Origin: Deltaproteobacteria bacterium
GTDB lineage: Bacteria; Desulfobacterota; DSM-4660; Desulfatiglandales; B25-G16
NCBI GenBank assembly: GCA_018400255.1
Contig: JAGYMO010000378.1
Span: 1-15,716 of the forward strand
Length of the DNA stretch: 15,716 nt
Direction of reading: 5' to 3'
The translations under genes and the position numbers were made by a program. Positions 1 to 6,865 of this stretch are shown one piece after another. Under the pieces are notes generated by a model. It saw only the letters and a list, made by a program, of their open reading frames with translations. It was not told the DNA's origin and searched no databases. Each line of letters opens with the position of its first letter. Position 1 is the first letter of the stretch.

Positions 1-13
1 TCCCATTAATAGG

Positions 14-47
14 ACACGGATACACACGGGCTTCGCACACGGATACA
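14..47. repeat. Degenerate short direct repeat at the left edge
   Basis: The 11-mer ACACGGATACA occurs at 14-24 and again at 37-47, a period of 23 bases, separated by a CACGGGCTTCG-like stretch. It lies just outside the longer repeat that begins near 81. Short CACGGAT-type repeats are common intergenic clutter in some uncultured and deltaproteobacterial genomes; this is general familiarity and was not checked. There is no coding potential here and no CRISPR-like regularity. Confidence 0.4.
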
Positions 48-80
48 TACATAAAATAAAAAATCTCTGAAGGAGAGCTC

Positions 81-376
81 ATACAATTATAAGCTCTTCT
101 CTTCATCAGTATAGCCTTTACAAAGACAAGCGGGGAGGTATAGGTACAATTACGAGTGCTTTTCATACATAAATAGTAACTACATGGGTATATTACCACA
201 AAAGCACTAAGCCACAAAGACTATAAAATTACTGCATTAATGGGCCTACGTGATATGAGACGTAGTAATAGTAGTGAGAAAACCTGACCACACATATATT
301 GTTATACTCACATCAGTCTTTTGTTCGTGTCTTCGTGCCTTGGTGGCTGAACAGGTATAGTAAATCTTATAATTTT
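81..376 (+). repeat. Long imperfect direct repeat, copy 1 (MITE-like, non-coding)
   Basis: This stretch aligns along its length with 1971-2275 in the same orientation. It includes a 32-base identical block (207-238 here, 2102-2133 in the other copy), a 19-base identical block (267-285 / 2162-2180) and a 31-base block with one mismatch (324-354 / 2221-2251). Inside it, 205-221 and 329-345 form an imperfect inverted repeat (CACTAAGCCACAAAGAC against CACCAAGGCACGAAGAC, 14 of 17 matching), so the RNA or single strand could fold into a long hairpin. Stops interrupt all plausible reading frames and no transposase is present. A non-autonomous mobile element or dispersed intergenic repeat is the best reading. 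Apart from this and the hicA remnant, nothing else is visible before hicB. Confidence 0.75.
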
Positions 377-411
377 ATTTACGTCCCTGTTATTTACCTG
401 TTATTTATAAA

Positions 412-495
412 AAAGGAAAGGCAAAATCATATCAGGTGAACCAGGTGCTTTTGGCTCTTGAAAAATTGGAGGTAAATCATGGTATTAAAAAATGA
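412..495 (+). pseudogene. 3' remnant of a hicA mRNA-interferase toxin gene
   Basis: The frame ending at the TGA at 493-495 reads KKGKAKSYQVNQV followed by LLALEKLEVNHGIKK. The K-A-K-x-Y-Q-V-x-Q-V motif is what I know as the C-terminal end of one HicA toxin family, where the upstream residues are a GSHHIF block with the catalytic His and then NLQ..G. None of that is present here: going upstream the frame stays open only to a TAA at 370-372, has no ATG, and shows no recognisable HicA sequence before about 412. The remnant overlaps the start of hicB by 17 bp, as a functional hicA-hicB pair would. I infer that the toxin body was lost by deletion or rearrangement close to the repeat that ends near 376. 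The identification rests on a short motif read by eye. Confidence 0.5.
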
Positions 496-808
496 TCGAT
501 ATACATACAGGGTAACATGGTCAGAGGAAGATAGCGAATATGTTGCTTTATGCGCAGAATTTCCAAGCTCGAGCTGGCTAGCCAAAACCCCCGAAGCGGC
601 CTTAAAAGGGGTAAAAAAAGTAGTCGCTGAAGTTATTTCGGATATGAAATCAAATGATGAAAGCGTACCTGAGCCCATTGCTTGCAGGCACTATAGCGGT
701 AAGTTTATGGTAAGAGTTCCACCGGAAATACATCGCAATCTGGCTATCCGTGCGGCCGAATCAGGAGTTAGCCTTAATCGTGTTGTCAGTTCAAAACTAA
801 GTCAATAG
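479..808 (+). CDS. hicB: HicB-family antitoxin (apparently orphaned)
   Basis: The 109-residue protein has the two-part build of HicB antitoxins. Residues about 7-55 form the partial RNase-H-like HicB fold, with the typical YRVTWSEEDSEYVALCAEFPS pattern broken after WSEED and then the A-x-T-P-E-A-A-L-K-G helix. Residues about 73-109 form a ribbon-helix-helix DNA-binding segment (GKFMVRVPPEIHRNLA, then SGVSLNRVV). HicB proteins normally bind and neutralise the HicA RNase and repress their own promoter. A strong GGAGGT Shine-Dalgarno lies just upstream of the ATG. The only trace of HicA is the truncated frame overlapping its start, so here it is probably an antitoxin without its toxin. It could still act as an autorepressor or neutralise a HicA encoded elsewhere. 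The family call is secure; the functional state is inferred. Confidence 0.85.
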   Translation: MVLKNDRYTYRVTWSEEDSEYVALCAEFPSSSWLAKTPEAALKGVKKVVAEVISDMKSNDESVPEPIACRHYSGKFMVRVPPEIHRNLAIRAAESGVSLNRVVSSKLSQ

Positions 809-899
809 ACTTAAAAAAACATATAGCCTATAGCTTCGCAAGACTATCCGTTTCGCTTGGCTTGTGGGCTTATCGTTATTTGCAAAATAGGAAAAATGC

Positions 900-1160
900 A
901 TGGATGAAATTGTGATTAAAATTACGCCTCAAGAAAGAGATCTGCTTCTTGAATCTTATGTGTTTAATCCAACTCTGATACAAAGGCTAAAAATAGCAGA
1001 GATCAAAGGAAAGCATATTATAGTAAAATATTCTCCACAGGAACTTGAGGAATTGGCTGAATTCATAGCTGGTAAAACAAATCATGCGGAAGATAAAAAG
1101 ATAGAAATAAAGTGGGACAGGCTCTATAACAAGTTGGCGGATGTTTTGGATGATTTATAA
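900..1160 (+). CDS. Small acidic conserved hypothetical protein (86 aa)
   Basis: The 86-residue protein begins with the pattern ITPQERDLLLE, continues with RLKIAEIKGKHIIVKYSPQELEELAEFIAG, and ends with a charged helix rich in D, K and L. I recognise this as a family of uncharacterised proteins of about 85-90 residues seen in accessory regions of many bacteria (TPxERDLLLE...RLRxAExKGKxxxxKxTxxxLxxLxxxIA), but I know of no function. There is no signal peptide or membrane segment, and it looks soluble and mostly helical. An AGGA stands a few bases before the ATG at 900. It follows hicB by 91 bp on the same strand and sits among toxin-antitoxin-type genes, which is the only clue to its role. It is unlikely to be a chance frame because the protein pattern is coherent and codon use resembles the neighbours. 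Confidence 0.65.
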   Translation: MDEIVIKITPQERDLLLESYVFNPTLIQRLKIAEIKGKHIIVKYSPQELEELAEFIAGKTNHAEDKKIEIKWDRLYNKLADVLDDL

Positions 1161-1293
1161 GTTGAATCAAACAAAAACGTCAAATAAGCAGCTAACCAAC
1201 CATATTGGCTAAAAAGCACCCGGGCTGGTTATGAGCACAGTCCGGAGTGAATATTGAATTGATATTATATGGAGAAAATGGTAGTTTAAAACT

Positions 1294-1491
1294 ATGAGCA
1301 TGGACAGGAAACGCACAGCTATTTACAGAATGACGGACAACCCGGACGTTAATTACGTTCCCGGAACTCCAGAGGACCGCATTCTTTTAGTCTGGCCACT
1401 GACAAAAGAAATTGCCTCCCTAAGCGTAAAGCACGATGTTGAACGAAGATTACAGAGACATATTACACGCCTTATCCGACGAGAAGGTTAG
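1294..1491 (+). CDS. Small protein encoded upstream of and overlapping a nucleotidyltransferase gene
   Basis: The 65-residue basic protein carries the blocks VPGTPEDRILLVWPLTKEIA and, near its C-terminus, DVERRLQRHITRLIRREG. I associate this pattern (PGTPxxRxxxVWPLT ... RLQRHxxRLxRR) with small proteins encoded immediately before MNT/AbiEii-like nucleotidyltransferase genes, so it looks like a real gene and not a shadow. Its last 56 bases overlap the start of the nucleotidyltransferase gene in another frame, which suggests translational coupling and a joint role, perhaps as the antitoxin or partner of the enzyme. Shine-Dalgarno support is weak. The start could be the first ATG at 1294 or the ATG two codons later. 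No function is established for this family as far as I know. Confidence 0.6.
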   Translation: MSMDRKRTAIYRMTDNPDVNYVPGTPEDRILLVWPLTKEIASLSVKHDVERRLQRHITRLIRREG

Positions 1492-1903
1492 GTTCATCCT
1501 CGTCGGAGCATATGCGCTTGCCGCCCATGGATATCCTCGGGCTACCATGGACATCGATATTTGGGTCATGCCATCCCCTGATAACGCAGAAGCTGTCCTT
1601 CGAGCATTGCGCCGTTTCGGCGCACCGTTACACAATCTCACCAAAGAGGATCTACAGAAAGATGGAACCATTTTTCAGATAGGAGTCGCTCCGAGGCGAA
1701 TTGATATTATCACAGCAGCATCAGGGCTCCAGTTTGAGCATGCATACCAAAATTCAATTATAGTAAACATCGATGGACTTGATGTCCGCATTCCTTCAAT
1801 CGAAGACCTTATTATCAACAAGAAAGCAACGGGAAGGACTAAAGATCTTGCTGATGCAGAAGCCTTAGCATCTTTAAAAACTCCGAGCAACGACATTGAG
1901 TAG
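1436..1903 (+). CDS. Nucleotidyltransferase-fold protein (MNT / AbiEii-like, DUF6036-type)
   Basis: The 155-residue protein shows the minimal nucleotidyltransferase signature. A beta strand and helix FILVGAYALAAHGYPRAT (about residues 20-37) lead into MDIDIWV, whose two aspartates are the expected metal ligands. A third acidic strand is probably RRIDIIT (about 88-94), and a helical tail with TKDLADAEAL is typical of this family. Such proteins transfer nucleotides to a protein or RNA target and often act as toxin or antitoxin halves of two-gene modules (AbiEii, MenT, HEPN-MNT); the target here is unknown. The ATG at 1436 fits the usual family N-terminus (MLNEDYRD). It lies inside the preceding small gene, so translation is probably coupled. 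There is no HEPN partner nearby, only the 65-residue protein. It may be a housekeeping orphan instead of part of a toxin system. Confidence 0.8.
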   Translation: MLNEDYRDILHALSDEKVRFILVGAYALAAHGYPRATMDIDIWVMPSPDNAEAVLRALRRFGAPLHNLTKEDLQKDGTIFQIGVAPRRIDIITAASGLQFEHAYQNSIIVNIDGLDVRIPSIEDLIINKKATGRTKDLADAEALASLKTPSNDIE

Positions 1904-1970
1904 GACGTGCTAAAAACCACGCGCCTCTCATGCCGCGAGGTTATAAAAGTATTATAAAAGGCACGTACAT

Positions 1971-2275
1971 AAAATTATACCTTCTAGCCTTCATCAGCAT
2001 AGCCTGTAAAAATACAAGAGGGCAGGCAGATGTACAGTTACGAGTGCTTTTCATACCAAAATCGTAACTACCTGGGTATATTGACAACAATAAATCAGGC
2101 GCTAAGCCACAAAGACTATAAAATTACTGCATTGATGGACCTACGTGATATGCGGCGTATAAATAGTAGTGAGAAAACCTTGCCACATATATGTATTGTT
2201 ATAGTGATAATAGTGTTTTCTTCGTGTCTTCGTACCTTGGTGGCTGAACAGATACAATACATCTTATAATTTGAT
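1971..2275 (+). repeat. Long imperfect direct repeat, copy 2 (MITE-like, non-coding)
   Basis: This is the second copy of the repeat at 81-376, same orientation, about 1.9 kb downstream. Its internal inverted repeat is at 2100-2116 and 2226-2242. An open frame of 79 codons crosses this copy (2030-2269), but the equivalent frame in copy 1 is broken by several stops and the translated sequence has no family resemblance, so I treat the element as non-coding. It ends about 10 bp before the tex stop codon, and thus fills almost all the space between the nucleotidyltransferase and tex. The stretch 1904-1970 in front of it contains only a small tandem echo (TTATAAAAGTATTATAAAAG) and no terminator that I can defend. 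Confidence 0.75.
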
Positions 2276-2286
2276 GATGCCCCCTC

Positions 2287-4545
2287 TTACTGTTTCTGCT
2301 TAAACAGGTCGGATAGGGGATTGCCGAAGGTTTTTCTCTCTTTTTGGACTCGCCCTGCTTTTTTGACTGGCGGTTTTTTTGATTTATCCTTTTTTTGCTG
2401 CCTATTATTGTCAGTAACTGTTTTCATAGACAAAGAGATCCTGTTTCTTTCAATATCCACCCCTATTACTGACACATTGACCTTTTGACCCACCTTAACA
2501 AGGTCTGAAGGGTTTTTAACAAACGTATCGGACAACTCGCTTATGTGGACCAAACCATCCTGATGAACGCCTATATCCACAAAGGCCCCGAATGCCGTTA
2601 CATTTGTTATGATGCCGGGAAGCCTCATCCCTATCTTGATGTCGCCTATCTTTTCGACACCCTTCTCAAATCCGAAGGGTTCAAATTTGTCCCTCGGATC
2701 CCGCCCTGGTTTTGCCAGTTCTTCCATGATATCCTTCAGGGTTGGGATACCTATCTCACCACCCACGTAGTCTGGCAGATTTATCTTTTCCCTGAGTTGA
2801 GGCTCGGTAAGAAGATCGGCTACACTACAACCCAAATCCTCTGCCATTTTATCAACTACATGGTATGATTCCGGATGCACAGCACTGGCATCCAGAGGGT
2901 TTTTTCCATTAATAATCCTCAAAAAACCTGCTGATTGTTCGAATGCCTTGGGTCCCAAGCGGGGAACTGTTTTCAATTCATCTCTTGACTCAAAAGGCCC
3001 GTTTTCATTTCTATATGCCACTATATTTTTTGCGAGGTTGAGGCCAAGCCCGGAAATATAGGTAAGAAGCTGGGCGCTTGCCCTGTTTAAATCCACTCCC
3101 ACCTTGTTTACACAGCTCATTACCACATCATCCAGGGTGTTTTTTAGATCCACCTGGTCAACATCATGCTGGTATTGGCCAACGCCGATTGATTTCGGCT
3201 CTATCTTAACCAACTCGGCAAGTGGATCCATAAGCCTTCTACCAATGGATATAGCGCCCCGAACAGTTAAATCAAGATCCGGGAATTCATCTCGAGCAAC
3301 CTCAGACGCAGAATACACGGATGCCCCACTTTCATTTACCATTACTATCTGCACATTTTCCGAAAGATCCAGCCCTCTTAAAAACGCCTCCGTCTCCCTG
3401 CTTGCCGTACCATTCCCCACTGCTATGGCATCTATCTGGTATTCAGTGCATAGCCTCTTAATTATCTCCCCCGCCTCCTTGTCTCTCTTCTCATTCATAT
3501 TGGGGAATATAGCATCGTGAACCAAAAATTTTCCCTGTCTGTCCAGGCACACTAATTTGCATCCGGTCCTGAACCCGGGATCAATGCCCATAACATTTTT
3601 ACCTCCTAAAGGAGATGCGAGCAATAATTCCCTGAGGTTACGTGCAAAAACCTTTATTGCCTCTTTATCCGCCTTTTCCTTTGATTTTAATCTCGCCTCT
3701 GTCTCCATTGATCTTGAAAGGAGTCTCTTGTATGAATCCTGGATTGATAACTTGACCTGATTGGAATCTTCACCGACGCCCGTTATAAAAAGCCCCTCTA
3801 AAATTTTAACGGCATCCTCCTCATGTGGCTCTATAGAAAGATACAGAATGCCTTCCTTTTCTCCTCTTCTCATCGCAAGAATCCTGTGGGATGGAACATT
3901 TGCCAAAGGCTCTTCCCAATTGAAGTAATCCTTGTATTTTTGTCCTTTTGATTCCATATCAGTTACCAGCCTACTTTTAATGATACCTTTGGATTCAAAA
4001 AGCCTCCGCATCAAACCCCTTGCATCTTGATCCTCGCTTATTTTCTCGGCCATAATATCCCTTGCCCCGCTTAAGGCATCTTCTGCGTTTTCAACCCCTT
4101 TTTCAGGGTCTATAAATTGAGCTGCCTCCTGAAAAGGATCGACATTATTCTGCGCAAATATCAATTCAGCAAGGGGTTCAAGGCCTTTTTCCCGTGCAAT
4201 GGTCGCCCTTGTTCGACGTTTAGGCCTGTACGGCAGATAAATATCCTCAAGGATTGCCATGGTTTCAGCAGCCAACACCTGTTCTTTCAGCTCATCAGTC
4301 AGATGGCCGTGCTCCTCTAAGGACTTAAGTATAGATTCCCGACGGGCCTCAAGTTCCTGCAACCTGTGAAGCATATCCCGGATGGAGGTTATTATTACTT
4401 CGTCGAGGCTTCCCGTGGCTTCCTTTCTGTAGCGTGCGATAAAAGGAATGGTTGCATCTTGCTCAAGGAGAAGAGCTACTGCCTCTACCTGAGCTTCCTT
4501 TACCTTCAATTCATCTGCAATTTTTACTATATGCCTTTTCTCCAT
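2287..4545 (-). CDS. tex: Tex family S1 RNA-binding transcription accessory protein
   Basis: The 752-residue protein matches the usual length and order of Tex. It has an N-terminal helical region with IPFIARYRKEATGSLDE (about 33-49), a YqgF/RNase-H-like domain beginning NVMGIDPGFRTGCKL (about 317-331), helix-hairpin-helix repeats (LTYISGLGLNLAKNIVAYR and the following FESRDELKTVPRLGPKAF), and a C-terminal S1 domain (ITNVTAFGAFVDIG through VGQKVNVSVIGVD). A short basic tail rich in K, R, P and Q follows S1. Tex is a conserved cytoplasmic nucleic-acid-binding protein tied to transcription elongation and stress tolerance; its exact role remains loosely defined. It starts at an ATG preceded by GGGG and is transcribed away from the TatD gene. 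It is intact, with no sign of transfer. Confidence 0.97.
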   Translation of the reverse strand: MEKRHIVKIADELKVKEAQVEAVALLLEQDATIPFIARYRKEATGSLDEVIITSIRDMLHRLQELEARRESILKSLEEHGHLTDELKEQVLAAETMAILEDIYLPYRPKRRTRATIAREKGLEPLAELIFAQNNVDPFQEAAQFIDPEKGVENAEDALSGARDIMAEKISEDQDARGLMRRLFESKGIIKSRLVTDMESKGQKYKDYFNWEEPLANVPSHRILAMRRGEKEGILYLSIEPHEEDAVKILEGLFITGVGEDSNQVKLSIQDSYKRLLSRSMETEARLKSKEKADKEAIKVFARNLRELLLASPLGGKNVMGIDPGFRTGCKLVCLDRQGKFLVHDAIFPNMNEKRDKEAGEIIKRLCTEYQIDAIAVGNGTASRETEAFLRGLDLSENVQIVMVNESGASVYSASEVARDEFPDLDLTVRGAISIGRRLMDPLAELVKIEPKSIGVGQYQHDVDQVDLKNTLDDVVMSCVNKVGVDLNRASAQLLTYISGLGLNLAKNIVAYRNENGPFESRDELKTVPRLGPKAFEQSAGFLRIINGKNPLDASAVHPESYHVVDKMAEDLGCSVADLLTEPQLREKINLPDYVGGEIGIPTLKDIMEELAKPGRDPRDKFEPFGFEKGVEKIGDIKIGMRLPGIITNVTAFGAFVDIGVHQDGLVHISELSDTFVKNPSDLVKVGQKVNVSVIGVDIERNRISLSMKTVTDNNRQQKKDKSKKPPVKKAGRVQKERKTFGNPLSDLFKQKQ

Positions 4546-4633
4546 ACCAACCCCTAAGCGTTATTATTGATTTTTTTTAAAAGGAGGGTGTTAAAAACCA
4601 TACGTGTACAAGAACATCATAAAACAATAGACA

Positions 4634-4661
4634 AATATAACACTTCACTGCAAAATGGCAA
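4634..4661 (-). promoter_or_regulatory. Candidate sigma-70-type promoter for tex
   Basis: Read on the minus strand, TTGCCA (4656-4661) and TATATT (4634-4639) are separated by 16 bases. Transcription would start near 4627, giving tex a leader of about 80 bases. Both hexamers differ only slightly from consensus and lie in the tex/TatD intergenic space. No competing tex promoter stood out. The call is by eye. Confidence 0.4.
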
Positions 4662-4756
4662 TAAACAAAGTTAATCATAATTAAATTGTCTATAAATAGA
4701 AGAAACCGAGAGACCCTCTTACGCTCAGGGTTAGTTATTTAAATGGATCTTCAAAG

Positions 4757-4779
4757 ACGTATGTTTTTGATCCATACGT
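4757..4779. promoter_or_regulatory. Perfect 7-bp inverted repeat upstream of the TatD gene
   Basis: ACGTATG (4757-4763) and CATACGT (4773-4779) form an exact dyad with a 9-base spacer, followed directly by TATAGT, a possible -10 element (4779-4784), about 35 bases before the TatD start. It could be an operator or merely a hairpin in the leader. There is no convincing -35 partner and I do not recognise the sequence as a known regulator site. Confidence 0.25.
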
Positions 4780-4819
4780 ATAGTATTGAACATTTTGTGT
4801 AGGGGTGATAGGTTAGGTC

Positions 4820-5593
4820 ATGCCACACAATAAACCACATCCGGGATTGATAGATGCGCATTGTCATCTTTATTCATTACCTGATATAGAAGAGGCGGTT
4901 CTCCGGGCCTGTGACGCTGGAGTTTCAAAGGCAATCGTAGTTACCGAGGACATGGACTCAATGGAGAGGACATTGAGATTGAGGGATAAATTCCCTGACT
5001 TTGTGCTTCCGGGCCTTGGCATACACCCTGTAAATGTTCCGGCAATGGATGATAACGAATGGAAAAGCGCTTTTGGATTCGTACAGGATCACAGCAATGA
5101 GATCTTTTGCATCGGGGAGATTGGCCTGGATTATAAATATGCTAAAACAGCAGGGGAACAAGAGAGGCAAATGAACGCCCTTCGTGAGCAGATGGATGTG
5201 GCGGCTGATAATAACCTGCCTGTAAACCTTCATTCCAGAAGGGCCCTGAGACAAACTATGAATGAGGCAATTGCCTTTCACAAAAAGACTCATCTCAACG
5301 CGCTTCTTCACTGGTTTGCACATTCAAAAAAACTCCTAAGGATTACGAACGAAAATGGCATTTATGTATCTGTTGGGCCATCCATACTTTTTTCAGAGGA
5401 ATCCCTGGAGCTTGCCTCCTCCATTGATCCTAACCTTATATTAGTGGAAACCGATACTCCTGTCTACTACAGCGGCAAACCCTCGAGTCCGGCATGGGTG
5501 GAAAAGGTGGCTGAGAAATTAGTCTCCAGGTATCCGGAAAATACCCTTTCAAAAGAAAGAATTGCAGAAAATACGTTACAATACCTGAAATAG
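4820..5593 (+). CDS. TatD-family metal-dependent hydrolase
   Basis: The 257-residue protein is a full-length TatD-type TIM-barrel hydrolase. The metal ligands are all visible: DAHCHL (H14, H16), GEIGLDY (E100), NLHSRRA (H138), LLHWF (H164) and VETDTP (D212); GIHP at 67-70 is also typical. Family members act in the cytoplasm as metal-dependent deoxyribonucleases or proofreading hydrolases (E. coli TatD, YcfH, YjjV); the physiological substrate cannot be told from sequence. The branch with HWF in place of the common HCF is a normal variant. The gene diverges from tex and converges on tonB, and does not belong to the B12 operon. The ATG start has only a weak purine-rich stretch (TAGGTTAGG) ahead of it. 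Confidence 0.92.
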   Translation: MPHNKPHPGLIDAHCHLYSLPDIEEAVLRACDAGVSKAIVVTEDMDSMERTLRLRDKFPDFVLPGLGIHPVNVPAMDDNEWKSAFGFVQDHSNEIFCIGEIGLDYKYAKTAGEQERQMNALREQMDVAADNNLPVNLHSRRALRQTMNEAIAFHKKTHLNALLHWFAHSKKLLRITNENGIYVSVGPSILFSEESLELASSIDPNLILVETDTPVYYSGKPSSPAWVEKVAEKLVSRYPENTLSKERIAENTLQYLK

Positions 5594-5613
5594 TTATTGT
5601 TAGAAACTAAACC

Positions 5614-5645
5614 ACATTATAGTCCTGGATAATGTAAATTTTTTA
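5614..5645 (+). terminator. Intrinsic terminator downstream of the TatD gene
   Basis: ACATTAT (5614-5620) and ATAATGT (5629-5635) make a perfect 7-bp stem with an 8-base loop, followed by AAATTTTTTATTTTA on the plus strand. It sits 21 bp after the TatD stop and abuts the tonB stop on the other strand. The stem is AT-rich, so efficiency is uncertain. On the minus strand the hairpin is not followed by a T-run. Confidence 0.5.
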
Positions 5646-6461
5646 TTTTAGCCTAAACCTAACTGGTATTTTTACCCACATTTCTACCAACTCATCCTCT
5701 TCTTTACCAGGGGAAAAAAGCCACTCTTTTACAGCATCTATAGCAGCCTGATCTAATAGTTTATAGCCACTTGATTCTTCCAGGCGAATAGTGCCGGCGT
5801 GGCCGTCTTTTTTAACAAGAACCTCCAGGACCACCGTACCATGATAACCCCTCTTCCTTGCCAACTCAGGGTAAGCCGGAGGCCTGTTTTTTTTGTACCT
5901 GGGTACAGCCTTGATAATAGGAGGGGCTGGTGTATGGGGTAACGAATCCTCCGGCTGGTTGATCTGATCGCTTGATTCTTGTGCCGGCTGAATGGTCTTT
6001 GTTCTGCTTGTAAGGTCTTTTGGGAGGACGATATCTTTCTCTTCTAACATCTCATTATTTTCAGGGGGTAAAGCATCACGTTCCATTTCCTGGACAGGCT
6101 TTTTTTCAACCTTTGGGGGCATCACCTTTTTTATAACCTGCTCCTGCACAGGCTTTTTCGTTTTTTTCTTTTTTACCGTCGTTTTAGGAATTTTTTCTAA
6201 CCTTGGTCGCTCCTCCACTTTTTTTATAACCTTTTTTTTAGGCTCCTTAGTAACAATAGTATCCTCTTTTATTGAAACAGTTTTTTTAATTTGAGCAGGT
6301 TGAGGAGCTTTAGCAGGTTTAATCAAATCAATTGCTATGACTTTATGGCTTCTTTTTTTCGGAATAGCAGGGCGAGTCTTAAAAATGCCGGGGTCCGTAA
6401 AGGCAAGGGTGAAATGTAAAAATAATGCAATGAAAAAAGAAGGCAGCAGATACCTGTTCAA
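5643..6461 (-). CDS. tonB: TonB-family energy-transducing protein
   Basis: The 272-residue protein has an N-terminal membrane anchor (about residues 4-22, LLPSFFIALFLHFTLAF), a long lysine- and proline-rich periplasmic linker (about 50-190), and a C-terminal TonB domain (about 193-272) with YPELARKRGYHGTVVLEVLV and the AAIDAVKEWLFSPG helix-turn. TonB transmits the proton-motive force from ExbB-ExbD to outer-membrane receptors. The start is a TTG at 6459-6461 and not ATG: it overlaps the exbD stop (TTGA) and has AAGGAG eight bases upstream, and there is no other Met before the linker. As last gene of the riboswitch-controlled operon it is probably dedicated to corrinoid import. The pairing with a B12 receptor is inferred from position only. 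Confidence 0.92.
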   Translation of the reverse strand: MNRYLLPSFFIALFLHFTLAFTDPGIFKTRPAIPKKRSHKVIAIDLIKPAKAPQPAQIKKTVSIKEDTIVTKEPKKKVIKKVEERPRLEKIPKTTVKKKKTKKPVQEQVIKKVMPPKVEKKPVQEMERDALPPENNEMLEEKDIVLPKDLTSRTKTIQPAQESSDQINQPEDSLPHTPAPPIIKAVPRYKKNRPPAYPELARKRGYHGTVVLEVLVKKDGHAGTIRLEESSGYKLLDQAAIDAVKEWLFSPGKEEDELVEMWVKIPVRFRLK

Positions 6462-6865
6462 TTACTGTTCTCCTTGGTCTGTAATGAAATCTTGCTGATG
6501 CCGGCCTCTCGTATCTTGTCCATTATATTAATCAGCCGCTGACATGTAACTTTTTTGTCGGAAGACAAGAACAATCCTGGCGCCTTTTCTTTATCAACCC
6601 TTAGCCTTAATAAGATACCAAGTTCTTCTAATAAAACATTTTGGTCATCCAATAGTATGTCGCCGTTTTCTTTAACAACTACTGATATGGGTAATTCCTC
6701 TTCAATTTTTGCGGTGGAAGAAAACGGCAGATTAACCGATATACCTTTATTTACTACCATGGAAAGCATTGCGTAGATAAAAAAGATGAGGAGGAGAAAA
6801 ACTATATCGATAAGGGGCAACATTTCAACCCTTGCCCTTTTTTGTTTTCCAAGATTAACCTTCAT
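6458..6865 (-). CDS. exbD: ExbD/TolR-family proton channel subunit
   Basis: From the ATG at 6865 this is a 135-residue protein. It has a short cytoplasmic N-terminus, one membrane helix (about 16-37) and a periplasmic domain ending in MDKIREAGISKISLQ, the classic ExbD/TolR layout. The conserved membrane aspartate needed for proton flow is D20 in PLIDIVFLLLIFF. I prefer 6865 over an in-frame ATG at 6892, because it has GGAGAACCTT in front and begins MKVNLG as the family does; the upstream choice would add nine unusual residues. It overlaps the end of exbB by 11 bp and the tonB start by 4 bp, so translation is coupled. It could be called TolR on sequence alone; the TonB next door argues for ExbD. 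Confidence 0.92.
   Translation of the reverse strand: MKVNLGKQKRARVEMLPLIDIVFLLLIFFIYAMLSMVVNKGISVNLPFSSTAKIEEELPISVVVKENGDILLDDQNVLLEELGILLRLRVDKEKAPGLFLSSDKKVTCQRLINIMDKIREAGISKISLQTKENSN

Noticed and set aside
14..47. Possible CRISPR fragment in the ACACGGATACA repeats
   Set aside because: Only two units of 11 bases with a 12-base gap, and no longer repeat or cas gene nearby.
1190..1240. Imperfect inverted repeat (CTAACCAACC ... GGCTGGTTAT) considered as an integron attC site
   Set aside because: The terminal seven-base core sites do not fit the RYYYAAC / GTTRRRY consensus, there is no integrase, and no other gap between the genes shows a comparable structure.
2030..2269. Open frame of 79 codons inside repeat copy 2
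   Set aside because: The equivalent frame in copy 1 contains several stops, the translation matches no family I know, and the stretch is explained by the repeat.
3104..3520. 138-codon open frame on the plus strand opposite tex
   Set aside because: Antisense shadow of the conserved YqgF/HhH part of tex; its translation is low-complexity and matches no known family.
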